A DNA stretch of 64,000 nucleotides from Ancylothrix sp. D3o (lineage in GTDB: Bacteria > Cyanobacteriota > Cyanobacteriia > Cyanobacteriales > Oscillatoriaceae), in assembly GCF_025370775.1 (NCBI RefSeq), contig NZ_JAMXEX010000001.1, forward strand, positions 682,001 to 746,000, in the 5' to 3' direction. Position numbers and translations under genes: made by a program. The first letter of the stretch is position 1. The number at the start of each line of letters is the position of its first letter. Below are positions 17,434 through 27,307 of this stretch, piece by piece. A model generated the notes under the pieces. That model saw nothing but the letters and a program-made list of their open reading frames with translations. It had not been told where the DNA came from and ran no database searches.

Positions 17434-17646
17434 TACAAAGGTACTCGGCTGGTTGATTGAGTTAAAAAAATTATAGAGACAATCGCAACAATTGCAAGGC
17501 GATTGTTGCCTGTGCTTGACTTCATTATAAATGAGAGGGATTCCGGCGCAGTTCGTCAAGGGCTTTGGACATCGATGCAACGCCGCCAAAGGTTGCGGTC
17601 GTTTAAAATAAAAAAGTTGGGCACACTCAGCAGTCGAGGAAGCGCG

Positions 17647-19023
17647 GTGACTCCTTTGGAAACTCTGTGGAATGAAGTTTTAGAGCGGTTACAGCTTCAA
17701 CTGAGCCGGCCTACGTTTGAAACTTGGATCAAAACGGCAAGGGCGGAACAGTTGGAAAATAACTGTTTGGTGATCCGTACTCCTAACCCGTTTGCGCGCA
17801 ATTGGTTACAAAAATATTATCTGAAAACGATAGCTGATGTGGTGCGGGATGTTTTGGGAAAAGAAGTGGAAATTTATATCACTACAGAACAAGCTGTTAA
17901 TGCGGCATCCCAAAATTCGCTAGACTTGGCCGGGGAAACGCAATTATTATGGCAGTCTGCAAGTATTTCTGAACCGGCTTTACTACGCCACAAACCAACG
18001 GATCTCAATCCTAAATATGTTTTTTCGCGGTTTGTTGTTGGCTCAAATAATCGCATGGCGCACGCGGCGTCTTTGGCGGTGGCGGAGTCGCCGGGGCGAG
18101 AGTTTAATCCGTTGTTTTTGTGTGGTGGGGTGGGTTTAGGTAAAACTCATTTAATGCAAGCAATTGGTCATTATCGTTTGGAAATTGACCCGACAGCGAA
18201 AATTTTTTATGTTTCAACGGAAAAATTTACAAATGATTTAATTGCGGCGATTCGTAAAGATAGTATGCAAAGTTTTCGTGAGCATTATCGGGCGGCGGAT
18301 GTTTTGTTGGTGGATGATATTCAGTTTATTGAGGGGAAAGAATATACTCAAGAGGAGTTTTTTTATACGTTTAATACGCTGCATGAGGCCGGTAAACAAG
18401 TGGTGTTGGTTTCTGACCGGCCTCCGAATCAAATTCCGCGCTTGCAAGAGCGTCTTTGTTCGCGGTTTTCGATGGGTTTGATTGCGGATATTCAGTCTCC
18501 TGATTTGGAAACTCGGATGGCAATTTTGCAGAAAAAAGCTGAGTATGAAAATGTGCGTTTGCCGCGTGAGGTTGTGGAGTATATTGCGGCAAGATATACG
18601 TCGAATATTCGGGAGTTGGAGGGGGCTTTAATTCGGGTTGTGGCTTATCTTTCGATTTCGGGTTTGCCGATGACGGTGGAGAATATTGCGCCGATTTTGA
18701 ATCCGCAGGGGGAAAAGGTGGTGGCGTCGCCGGCGGCGGTGATGATGGCTGTGGCGGATATGTTTGATGTTTCTATTGAGGATTTGAAGAGTAATTCTCG
18801 ACGCCGGGAAATTAGCCAGGCGAGGCAAATTGGGATGTATTTGATGCGGTTACATACGGATTTAAGTTTGCCGAAAATTGGGGAGGAGTTTGGGGGTAAG
18901 GATCATACGACGGTGATGTATAGTTGTGAAAAGGTTGCTTTGTTAAAAGATAGTGATCCAACGATGGCGCAGACTTTGAGGCAGTTGGCTGATAAAATTG
19001 GTTTTATGACTCGCCAAAATTAG
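17647..19023 (+). CDS. dnaA: Chromosomal replication initiator protein DnaA
   Basis: Binds DnaA boxes, melts oriC and loads the helicase. The GTG at 17647 (reading [16 protein letters not shown]) is preferred; the open frame extends 48 codons upstream with basic, non-family sequence that overlaps the HtrA promoter region. Domain I is at 1-80, a short linker follows, and domain III carries Walker A in [17 protein letters not shown] and Walker B in [16 protein letters not shown]. Domain IV ends with the signature [15 protein letters not shown]. Length (458) is normal. dnaN follows after 307 bp that contain DnaA boxes. Confidence 0.96.
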   Translation: MTPLETLWNEVLERLQLQLSRPTFETWIKTARAEQLENNCLVIRTPNPFARNWLQKYYLKTIADVVRDVLGKEVEIYITTEQAVNAASQNSLDLAGETQLLWQSASISEPALLRHKPTDLNPKYVFSRFVVGSNNRMAHAASLAVAESPGREFNPLFLCGGVGLGKTHLMQAIGHYRLEIDPTAKIFYVSTEKFTNDLIAAIRKDSMQSFREHYRAADVLLVDDIQFIEGKEYTQEEFFYTFNTLHEAGKQVVLVSDRPPNQIPRLQERLCSRFSMGLIADIQSPDLETRMAILQKKAEYENVRLPREVVEYIAARYTSNIRELEGALIRVVAYLSISGLPMTVENIAPILNPQGEKVVASPAAVMMAVADMFDVSIEDLKSNSRRREISQARQIGMYLMRLHTDLSLPKIGEEFGGKDHTTVMYSCEKVALLKDSDPTMAQTLRQLADKIGFMTRQN

Positions 19024-19330
19024 TTGGGAGGGTTTAGTGAGGGTTTTTTATGTGTTTTTAATGCAGAGGTGGAGGGGGTTGGCTAGAGGGGGTTTTTGTA
19101 AGGTGTTTTAAGGAAAGAAAGTGGTTTTTCCACAGGATGAGGGTGGTTGGGGTTTAGATGGAATGGGGGTTTGAGTGGTTTTTCCACAGTTTCCACAGGC
19201 TATTGTGAGTGGGGGTTGGGTTTTGTTGATGTGTGGTTTGGGGATGGCGAAGGGTGATAGTATTTTTTTCCGGGCTTTTTTGCTTGGTTAGGTTTTGTGC
19301 TGTTTAAGGTAGTAATCAGTTAGGGTATTT
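19024..19330. other. Probable chromosomal origin (oriC) with DnaA boxes
   Basis: The dnaA-dnaN spacer holds TTTTCCACA at 19126-19134 and 19180-19188, and the one-mismatch GTTTCCACA at 19189-19197. TTTTCCACA is the known cyanobacterial DnaA box type, and the dnaA-dnaN gap is a common oriC site. The region is markedly G-rich on the + strand. Only three boxes are visible, so it may also be an autoregulatory region or a vestigial origin. Confidence 0.65.
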
Positions 19331-20518
19331 ATGAAGTTGGTTTGTGCTCAAAGTGATCTCAGTTCGCATCTTTCTTTGGTGAGTCGTGCGGTTCCTAGTC
19401 GTCCAACTCATCCGGTTTTGGCTAATGTTTTGTTGACTGCGGATGCGGATACGCAGCGGGTTCAGCTAACGGGTTTTGATTTAAGCCTTGGAATTCGTAC
19501 TTCTTTTCCGGCTACTGTGACGACGGGGGGGGCTATTACGTTGCCGGCTAAGCTTTTAAATGATATTATTTCTCGTCTTGCGGATGGGGAAATTACGCTG
19601 GATGATGAATCGCCTGCTGTGGGAAAAATTGCGGGTCCAGAGGTAGGAATTGTGGCGACTATTACTTCAAGTTCTGGTCGTTATCAGGTGCGAGCAATGG
19701 GTGCGGAAGAGTATCCTGAGTTGCCGGTGATTGAGAATGAGGTTTCGGTGAGGTTGCCGGCGTCAAAGTTGATTGAGGGTTTGCGTGGTTGTTTGTTTGC
19801 AACTTCTGCGGATGAGACGAAGCAAATTTTGACGGGGGTGCATTTGAAGGTTCAAAAAGATGGTTTGGAGTTTGCTGCTACGGATGGGCACCGGCTTGCG
19901 GTTCTGGAGACGAGTAAGCAGAATTCTTCGGAGGAGGAAATCGAGTCGGCTGAGGATATTCAGGAGTTTTCTGTGACTGTGCCGGCAAGGGCTTTGCGTG
20001 AGTTGGAGAGAATGCTTGCTCAGCGTCAAGGTTCGGAGGCGGTTGGGCTTTATTTTGATCAGGGTCAAATTGTTTTTGAGTGGGGTGATCAACGGTTGAC
20101 TTCGCGGAAGTTGGAGGGTCAATATCCGAATTATCGGCAGTTGCTTCCGCGTTCTTTTGGCAATCAAATTAATTTGGATCGCAAGCAGTTTGTGGGGGCG
20201 CTAGAGCGAATTGCGGTGCTTGCGGATCAAAAGAATCATATTGTTAAGTGTTCGATTAATCAGGAGAATCAGGAGATTTCTTTGTCGGTTGAGGCGGCGG
20301 ATGTTGGCAGTGGTCGTGAGTCTGTTGCGGCTCAAATTTCTTCGGGTGAACCGCCGGAGATTGCTTTTAATGTTAAGTATTTGTTGGATGGTTTAAAGGT
20401 GATTAGTGCTTCGGAGATTTCGATTAAGTTGAATGATCCGATGAAGCCGGTTGTGGTGATGCCTTTGGGTGAGGTGAAGATGACTTATTTGGTGATGCCG
20501 GTGCAGTTGCGGTCTTAA
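19331..20518 (+). CDS. dnaN: DNA polymerase III subunit beta (sliding clamp)
   Basis: A 395-residue clamp that tethers the replicative polymerase. The start MKLVCAQSDLSSHLSLVSRAVPSR and LANVLLTAD match the first clamp domain; FAATDGHRLAVLETSK is the second domain hallmark; the C-terminus KPVVVMPLGEVKMTYLVMPVQLRS holds the M-P-V-Q-L/R-like end that forms the peptide-binding pocket. It lies directly downstream of the DnaA-box region and ends 10 bp before a strong hairpin terminator, which separates it from the large unknown gene at 20601. Confidence 0.96.
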   Translation: MKLVCAQSDLSSHLSLVSRAVPSRPTHPVLANVLLTADADTQRVQLTGFDLSLGIRTSFPATVTTGGAITLPAKLLNDIISRLADGEITLDDESPAVGKIAGPEVGIVATITSSSGRYQVRAMGAEEYPELPVIENEVSVRLPASKLIEGLRGCLFATSADETKQILTGVHLKVQKDGLEFAATDGHRLAVLETSKQNSSEEEIESAEDIQEFSVTVPARALRELERMLAQRQGSEAVGLYFDQGQIVFEWGDQRLTSRKLEGQYPNYRQLLPRSFGNQINLDRKQFVGALERIAVLADQKNHIVKCSINQENQEISLSVEAADVGSGRESVAAQISSGEPPEIAFNVKYLLDGLKVISASEISIKLNDPMKPVVVMPLGEVKMTYLVMPVQLRS

Positions 20519-20527
20519 TTTGTTTTT

Positions 20528-20557
20528 GGCCGGCTTCTGGCCGGTCACTTTTTTTTG
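20528..20557 (+). terminator. Intrinsic terminator of dnaN
   Basis: GGCCGGC (20528-20534) pairs with GCCGGTC (20540-20546), with one G-T pair and loop TTCTG. ACTTTTTTTT follows. It should isolate dnaN from the next gene pair. Confidence 0.75.
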
Positions 20558-20600
20558 TTGAAAAATGTACAATTTTTGTTAAGCAGGGAGGGTATGAAAA

Positions 20601-23600
20601 ATGGTGAATGATATTAGGTTTGGTCGTGATGATTTGCCTTATGTTGATTATTCGGATTTGCTTGAGAAGATTTTACAGGTTTTGCGAAATGCGCCGGCAA
20701 ATTTGTTTAAGTTGTCTGAGGATGGCAATCGTTTGATTGTGGATTTTGATGAGGTTGCGGCTCAGGTGGCGATGTTGAAGCCGGCTAATCCTTTGGGGGC
20801 TTCTGCTAATAGTGTGAAAGCTGCAACAGTGAATTTTAGTCCGGGTTTTGAAGAAAGTTTTCCTAAAAAAATAGGTTTAATTAAAAGACGGTTACAAGAG
20901 TTATTGCAGGGGTTTTTAAATAGTGGGGGTACGGAAATTACAATTGAGAATTTTGTGGGGAGTTTGTTGACGGATTTACAGCAATTTAAGAGTAATAATG
21001 CGAATTTGGATTTAAGTTATTCTTTTGGCAACTATCCAGGTTTACAAAAACGACGCTTGACTTTAGAAAAAGAGGCAGCGAATCAGCAGTTATTGAAGTT
21101 TCATAAGTTAACGGTGACTGTGAGAAATTCTCAGGAATTTAATGGACAATTGCGGGAGGGTATTCAAAGGTATATTCAGGCAAAGTTTGCAGGGGAAGAT
21201 GAGGGGGATTTGGAAGAGTTAGAGGATATTTTAGCGGACTTAGAAAGCCATTCAGATTTTAAAAAGCTTAAGGGTATTGTTGACAGAGATACGCTGGGTA
21301 AATTGAAGCGTCAGGGGATGATTTTTTATTTAAAGTTTTTGCGGAATAATGCCTACATCGGCGGGAGTAACCCAAATCCGCAAGGTATTCTATGGTTAGA
21401 TGTTTTAATTTCTCGTTTGCAGCGAATTGAAAGTTATATTAATGATGTGAATCGCGGGGATGGTCATTATTTGGTGAATTATGCCGGTGTGCAGTTAAAT
21501 TATCGAGATTTCTTTGCGCGTGCGGAGGCGTTTGATATGTTGCCGGTGATACCTAAAATAGATGGGTATTTGGGAGAAACAAAGAATGAAAGTAACGGAG
21601 AGTTGAACTTTATTTTAGGCTTAAAGTTAAAGTTCGATGGAGAAGTGCAAGCGCATGGCAATGATAAGGGGAAAAAGGTTTTTGATTATTATACTACTTT
21701 GCTTGATCCCAATAGTAAAGAGCATCAAAGAGAAATTTCTGACCCCCAACGGCGAGAGATTTTTGCTAGAAAAGTGTTGCGGATTGTGTTTTTGTATTAT
21801 TTTGTGTTTGCGGGGAATAAACCAGCAACAGAGGGTTATCCTGAGTCAGATTTAAATTATGATCCGGTGGTTCGTTTTGAAACAGCGGTATTGCCGGTTT
21901 TACAAGGAGGAGATGATGAGGCAAAAAGAACTCTATTCGGCAATATTTTAAGAGGGTTTGAACAGTATAAGATAACAGAAAGGATTAAGGAAGTTAAAAC
22001 TTTACTCAAAAAAGTTATTGAGCGAAAAACCACTTTTGCGGCACAGGAAGAAGCGGTACATATTGATGTGAGTCGGAGTATTCTTGAGGATAATATAGAG
22101 CGAATTATAAACCGCAGTACATTTTTTAAAGACGAAGAATTTAGCCAAGCTAGTCCCAAACAAGTTTTAAAGTATTTGACAGTAGGGGATGCAAATTTGG
22201 CAGCAAATTCTTTGCTTAGTTTGCGGGGTAGTTTGCGTATTGATGAGGTGAATTATTATGGAACAGATGACCAGCAAAGTTTTACGATGCAGTATGATGA
22301 GATTGATAAAATAAAAGCCTTGCCGGTGGTTTTTTTGTCACGAGATGAGCTTGCGCGTCAAGTTTATAATGAGCAATTGAACAACCGCAAATTAGTAGCA
22401 TTTCCCTATAAGTTAGAAAGAGATAATTTAGAACCCCCTGATTTTTTTGCGTATAAATTTATATTTTCTTTATTGGTTTATATTTTCTTGAAGCTTTTGT
22501 TGGGTAAAAATCGTTTATTTGTGCCACTTTTGCGGTTACAAGTGAGCAACAAGGATGATAGTTTACCTATTGAGAAATTTATCTTAGATTTCTCGATAGT
22601 TTTGGCGCATTTATTAAATCAAGAATATCGCGCCAATGCTCAGGGAATTGATATCAGAACTTACGGAACAAATACGTTTAGTTTTAAACTTAAAAATGCG
22701 ATGAGTTCGCTGTATTCTGTGTTGCCGAAAAAGTTTATCTTGCCTCCAAAACTACTACCTCAACTGGATAAATTAGGCATTGTGATTGTTTCGAGTCGGG
22801 AATGCGATAAAAGTTGGAGAAGTAATCAAAAAATCTCTAATTTGATGGGAGAGATCCTCGTCGGTGTGAAACAAGAAGAAGGGATACAAATTCGGCAAAT
22901 TAGAACGTTCTCAGGGAATTACGAACATCAGGAAATGTTCCAGCGTCCCCAGGCAATTATTGATCAGATCCATGATTTGTATAAACGAGGAGTTCGACAT
23001 TTTTTATATATTGCAAAGGCTCCCTATTCGAGTACATTACATCTGACGAGAGAGGAAGATGACGATGGCTTATTTTTCATGTCTAAGGAAGTAATTAAGA
23101 ATCTCAAAGGAAGCTATGAAGATATTAAGATTTACCCGATGTTTTTTGACAAATATTATGCTGTCAACTTGCAAAACCTAAAAGCACAATCTTTGTATAT
23201 TCAGGATACAAGCGAATTAACTGCATTGCTAGATGATCGCAATCAGCAGTGTGTCGTGTTTTTCAATTTATTTAATGGCATTTCTGTAGGGAATGATCGC
23301 AATTATAATGGGGTTATTTCCTATGCAACGCTGTTAAATTTTTATGGAGAAATTATGCCAACAGCGAATATTTATGAGGGTTTGATTTCGGATACACCAC
23401 TTAAGGAAGACATTTTGCAGTATTTAAGTTTGTTTCATTTTTCCCGGTATGAAGCAACAGCCAGAAGAGATCAACCGATTAATTTTAAACTAGATCCTTA
23501 TCAAAATTTAATAGGGGATTTTTCTGTTGGTGCGTTTTCGTCTTATGAGCACATGACAGGCAAAGGAACATTTAACTCTTTGGCATTTTTAACCAGAGTA

Positions 23601-23624
23601 AAAAGTTGTTTGGATATTCAATAA
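20601..23624 (+). CDS. Large protein of unknown function (1007 residues), first gene of a two-gene unit
   Basis: I do not recognise a family. The ATG at 20601 follows a strong GGGAGGG Shine-Dalgarno sequence. A 5-codon upstream frame (ATG 20594) overlaps the start. Residues 1-250 are helical and charged, including an acidic segment (GEDEGDLEELEDILADLE). A hydrophobic stretch at about 614-635 (KFIFSLLVYIFLKLLLG) could be membrane-associated or buried. The C-terminal 280 residues alternate predicted strands and helices: GIVIVSSRECD at 726-736, RGVRHFLYIAKAPYSSTLHL at 796-815, then CVVFFNLFNGISVG. This order is loosely reminiscent of an RNase H/PIWI-like lobe, but no catalytic tetrad is evident. 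The gene sits 15 bp before a helicase-like ATPase, so the two very likely work together. Base and motif use match the host. Confidence 0.8.
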   Translation: MVNDIRFGRDDLPYVDYSDLLEKILQVLRNAPANLFKLSEDGNRLIVDFDEVAAQVAMLKPANPLGASANSVKAATVNFSPGFEESFPKKIGLIKRRLQELLQGFLNSGGTEITIENFVGSLLTDLQQFKSNNANLDLSYSFGNYPGLQKRRLTLEKEAANQQLLKFHKLTVTVRNSQEFNGQLREGIQRYIQAKFAGEDEGDLEELEDILADLESHSDFKKLKGIVDRDTLGKLKRQGMIFYLKFLRNNAYIGGSNPNPQGILWLDVLISRLQRIESYINDVNRGDGHYLVNYAGVQLNYRDFFARAEAFDMLPVIPKIDGYLGETKNESNGELNFILGLKLKFDGEVQAHGNDKGKKVFDYYTTLLDPNSKEHQREISDPQRREIFARKVLRIVFLYYFVFAGNKPATEGYPESDLNYDPVVRFETAVLPVLQGGDDEAKRTLFGNILRGFEQYKITERIKEVKTLLKKVIERKTTFAAQEEAVHIDVSRSILEDNIERIINRSTFFKDEEFSQASPKQVLKYLTVGDANLAANSLLSLRGSLRIDEVNYYGTDDQQSFTMQYDEIDKIKALPVVFLSRDELARQVYNEQLNNRKLVAFPYKLERDNLEPPDFFAYKFIFSLLVYIFLKLLLGKNRLFVPLLRLQVSNKDDSLPIEKFILDFSIVLAHLLNQEYRANAQGIDIRTYGTNTFSFKLKNAMSSLYSVLPKKFILPPKLLPQLDKLGIVIVSSRECDKSWRSNQKISNLMGEILVGVKQEEGIQIRQIRTFSGNYEHQEMFQRPQAIIDQIHDLYKRGVRHFLYIAKAPYSSTLHLTREEDDDGLFFMSKEVIKNLKGSYEDIKIYPMFFDKYYAVNLQNLKAQSLYIQDTSELTALLDDRNQQCVVFFNLFNGISVGNDRNYNGVISYATLLNFYGEIMPTANIYEGLISDTPLKEDILQYLSLFHFSRYEATARRDQPINFKLDPYQNLIGDFSVGAFSSYEHMTGKGTFNSLAFLTRVKSCLDIQ

Positions 23625-23639
23625 TAAAAGGAGGGAAAT

Positions 23640-26600
23640 ATGGCTGGAAAAATTGCTGAAGAATTAGGCCGGCTTTTTGAAGTTGGGTTTAATATTGGCA
23701 TTTTGGCTTGTATCCAGAAAAACAAAATTAAACATAAGTTTGGCAATTTGTATTTAAAAGATTTGCAAGAACTCAAATTGCCTAAAATTTTGCGAGAAAT
23801 TGCTAATAAAACCACAAGCAGCGTACAGCGAGAAATAGCAGAAAAGTGGACATTATTTTTCCTACAAAAAGGCTTTGTGGCGGGGTTAAATTTCTTTCAG
23901 GAATATCTAAAAGCAGCCGGTTGGACAGAAAAACGGCTTCGCTATTTAGAAATATCTTATTATCAGTGTTCTTTTTGGGGAGATAACAGCATTGGTACAG
24001 TTTTAAAAAATGAGCAAGTTTGGCAGGGGCAACTTTTGGGGCAATTTGAGCAACTGGATGCTAAACAAATCGAAACAACAATTGCTAAATATTTCAACGC
24101 AAAAGGAGAATTTTTAAAGGCAGACACTTTAATGCTTTTGCAATATAAACAAAAAGAAGTTAGGGTTTTGTCAGTAGATTTATCGGTGTTTTCCGGTTAT
24201 TCTGAGCAACAAATTGAGGATTTAAGTTTTGTTGATATTTTGCGGAAGCAGTTAAACCGCGATATTAAGTATTTACGTTCTAAAAGCTTCTTTTCCAAGT
24301 TGCGGATAGATACGCAAAATTTAGGGGTGGAATTTTCCGAAGATTTGAAGACTTATTTTAAGCTTTTTAAAGTCAAAGATAAAGAGACATCAAAGTTAAT
24401 TCAAGCCGCTAGTTATGCTTACAGTTTTTATGGCTTTTTGCAAGAAAATAAGCTTTTGCCAGAAAACAGTTCTATACTTTTTAACGTTCTTGGATATAGT
24501 GATCGCGCCATGAGTTCGATGGCGGTGGAAGAAGGCAATTTAGATATCTTAAAAAGCTGTTATGAAATTTATCGATATAAGGACGAAGAAGAAATTAAAG
24601 ATGCACGTTATAAGGTTTTACGGAAAATTAAAAGCAGTGCAGCAAGAAGCTTTAATGATGGCAAAAAATTGGTAGAAGCATTGTTAGCAATTCCCCCGGA
24701 TGCTGTTACATCTATTACTCACACAGAACGCCTAGAAGAATTTGTAAATACTGTTGGAGAAGTGCCGGCAGCTTTGATGAAAGATTTGGGTTTAACGGGT
24801 TCTTTAAACCTCCGACAAGCTCATGCTGAATTAATTATAAAAGCGCTCGAAAGTGAGGCAGCTTATTTATTTTTAACCGGCAACCCCGGAATAGGTAAAA
24901 CCACAGCTATTGTTACTTTTTTGAAAAAGCATTTAGATGAAGGTTGCTTGTTTTTATATGCCAGTCCACGCAAACAAGTAAATCTCGACATTATTGAAAA
25001 ATTTAAAGATCAAGAAACCCCAGAAAAATTATGTGATGATCGGCTCGTTTGTCTCAACACAAATGCTAACTTTATTCGAGATAACAATGAGTTGTGTTCT
25101 TATCCAGTTCAATATGTAGCAAATCAACCGATTTTAGGCGATTATCCAGTAACTTTTATTCCTGCCAATTCTACAGAAGAAAACCAAGGGGGAAGATCAA
25201 ACCGGCTCAACAGAATCGCCGATGATACAATAATAGATACGGGGGCAAAAACTCGCGGCGTTTTGAATAGTATCTGCCAAGGAATTTATACTCTTATTAG
25301 CCAAAAAATTACCAACAATATTGTTGCCACTGTTTCGATTCAATCTTTGAAGAAAACAGACACCGGCAACACTTTAAAACACCTCTGCAAAATATTTCAA
25401 GATGCCTATAACGAGAAAGCAGACACAATTATCACCAGTGAAATGCAAGCAATTTCTCAACGGATCAAGCACATATTTATAATGATTGATGAAATCACCG
25501 GCGATGAGGGAGGTGCAGAATTTTTACATGGTATCGATGAAATTATAGAAAAATACAAACTCACCAATCCTGAATATGGATTTAACACCAAAGTTATTGT
25601 AGCGGATGCGTCAATTGTAGACAAAGATGTGATTACTCAACATCTTGCTGATGCCTCACCGGAACCTGATAAAATTTATTTCAGGAAAGCAAAAAATGCC
25701 GGTTTACCTTTATCACAAGAAGCCTTTGAATTTAAGAAAAAATCAGCCTTAATAATCAATGCCAACTCTTACCCAGCGAGTGCCTTAAATCTCTCTTATA
25801 AAATAATTTTAGAATCCTGTCGTTTTGATTTAGAAGAAAGCAGGAAACAAAAAGACTCTATAACAGAAAACCTGCAAACCGAAATTTTGAAAGACTTACA
25901 AAATCTCTACAATCAACCAGACGTTAACCAAATTATTGTTTACATTCAAGATAAACCAAGATTAGCCCAACTCATTGAAAAAATAGCAGAATATAGAGGA
26001 AAATTCAAGAAAAATGAAGACTACATCGAAATTCATGCTAACCTTTCTGAAATAGAAAAGCAAGAAGTTAACAAATATAAAAATAACGTTAAAATCATTT
26101 TTATGACTGCATCTGGCAGTAGGGGTTTATCTTTTCCAACTGCCAAACATATTTTAGTAGAAATACCCCGTTTTGAAATAGAAAAAAACCTCATGGAAGT
26201 GATACAAGTTATTTATCGAGGGAGGGGAGAAGATAGCTTTGACTCGCAAGAAAAACACTTAACTTTTTATTTAGGAGATCGCGCCGTTTATTATGACAAT
26301 CCCCAAGACTCTTTACAAGAAAGCATATTGAGTTTTTTAAACTTATTAATAATTTTGAAAGCCTCAATAATGACCCGTATTTGTGGGGCCGGTCAAATTG
26401 GACGTGACAAATTTTTAATGATACCTATTGGCGGCAAATCTATCTCAGCAGCAGGGGAAAGCTTTTCTAGTCAAATGGCAAACTTAATCAGAGAATTAAA
26501 ACGAGAATATAACCGCAACAAAAAAGACCGTAAATTGCAGCACGTCTATCTTAGCCTCGAAAAACTCTTAGGAAATTCGGATTTTGTCATCAAAAACCAA

Positions 26601-27287
26601 GCCGAATCAACTCTGATTAGCAGCCTTTCTTACTTAGAAGTAAGAGAGTTTTTTAACCAACAGTTTCCCCAACTAATTACCAAAGGCTTTGATAGCTTAT
26701 TAAACTTAGGAAATCTTGAATTTGGCTATGTCAGTGGGGCGTTGCTTGTTGTGCCAATTGCTGATCAAACCTTAGAAGAAACCTATTTGATGAGCATCCT
26801 TGATATTGCCGATGTAGTCAATTCTCATCTGTGGCGAGATATGAAATTTATCAGCAGCGATTTGAATTACCCAGAAAATTTACGCAGCGCCCTTAAAAAT
26901 GCCATTGAACTCATTAATAAACTCAATTTTGGTGCAGAAAAAAGTCAGCGCTTTGAGCAAAAAACCCAGCGCGTTGACCAATATTACGCTTTTCCTTTAT
27001 TCAGTTTTATTGCCGGTGATGTGTTAAAAGCTTATTTTGATTCCAAACAAGAAGAACCCGAAGATAACCGATTTCGAGATATTTTAGCAGCCTATGTTCG
27101 GAATTTATACCCTGTTGGTAACGTCCTACCCATAGGAACTCAATATCAAGAATTTCCCTTTGTAGTTTTTAGAAGTTACAGTTTAGAAGAAATGCGCTTA
27201 AAAATGTTCACCGGCAAATATCTTTTAAACTCCAACGAATTAAACGTTTTAAATATGATCTTAGCCAAAGATATAATCGAGGAATGA
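23640..27287 (+). CDS. SF2 helicase-like ATPase (1215 residues), second gene of a two-gene unit
   Basis: The ATG at 23640 follows AAGGAGGG. Residues 1-400 are an unrecognised, mostly helical region. The P-loop GNPGIGKTT lies at 414-422, with FLYASPRKQVN after it. Walker B is FIMIDEITGDEGG, Asp617-Glu618. VIVADASI is a motif III-like segment. The second lobe has IFMTASGSRGLSFPTA (about 820-834) and QVIYRGRG at 856-863, matching SF2 motif VI (Q-x-x-x-R-x-R). A 190-residue insert separates Walker A and B, and about 350 residues follow motif VI. Nucleic-acid translocation is expected; the substrate is unknown. It lies 15 bp after the 1007-residue gene and 20 bp before the adaptor gene. Strand composition switches from G-rich to C-rich inside this gene. 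Confidence 0.85.
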   Translation: MAGKIAEELGRLFEVGFNIGILACIQKNKIKHKFGNLYLKDLQELKLPKILREIANKTTSSVQREIAEKWTLFFLQKGFVAGLNFFQEYLKAAGWTEKRLRYLEISYYQCSFWGDNSIGTVLKNEQVWQGQLLGQFEQLDAKQIETTIAKYFNAKGEFLKADTLMLLQYKQKEVRVLSVDLSVFSGYSEQQIEDLSFVDILRKQLNRDIKYLRSKSFFSKLRIDTQNLGVEFSEDLKTYFKLFKVKDKETSKLIQAASYAYSFYGFLQENKLLPENSSILFNVLGYSDRAMSSMAVEEGNLDILKSCYEIYRYKDEEEIKDARYKVLRKIKSSAARSFNDGKKLVEALLAIPPDAVTSITHTERLEEFVNTVGEVPAALMKDLGLTGSLNLRQAHAELIIKALESEAAYLFLTGNPGIGKTTAIVTFLKKHLDEGCLFLYASPRKQVNLDIIEKFKDQETPEKLCDDRLVCLNTNANFIRDNNELCSYPVQYVANQPILGDYPVTFIPANSTEENQGGRSNRLNRIADDTIIDTGAKTRGVLNSICQGIYTLISQKITNNIVATVSIQSLKKTDTGNTLKHLCKIFQDAYNEKADTIITSEMQAISQRIKHIFIMIDEITGDEGGAEFLHGIDEIIEKYKLTNPEYGFNTKVIVADASIVDKDVITQHLADASPEPDKIYFRKAKNAGLPLSQEAFEFKKKSALIINANSYPASALNLSYKIILESCRFDLEESRKQKDSITENLQTEILKDLQNLYNQPDVNQIIVYIQDKPRLAQLIEKIAEYRGKFKKNEDYIEIHANLSEIEKQEVNKYKNNVKIIFMTASGSRGLSFPTAKHILVEIPRFEIEKNLMEVIQVIYRGRGEDSFDSQEKHLTFYLGDRAVYYDNPQDSLQESILSFLNLLIILKASIMTRICGAGQIGRDKFLMIPIGGKSISAAGESFSSQMANLIRELKREYNRNKKDRKLQHVYLSLEKLLGNSDFVIKNQAESTLISSLSYLEVREFFNQQFPQLITKGFDSLLNLGNLEFGYVSGALLVVPIADQTLEETYLMSILDIADVVNSHLWRDMKFISSDLNYPENLRSALKNAIELINKLNFGAEKSQRFEQKTQRVDQYYAFPLFSFIAGDVLKAYFDSKQEEPEDNRFRDILAAYVRNLYPVGNVLPIGTQYQEFPFVVFRSYSLEEMRLKMFTGKYLLNSNELNVLNMILAKDIIEE

Positions 27288-27307
27288 AACCCACCGGCCT
27301 CTAAAAA

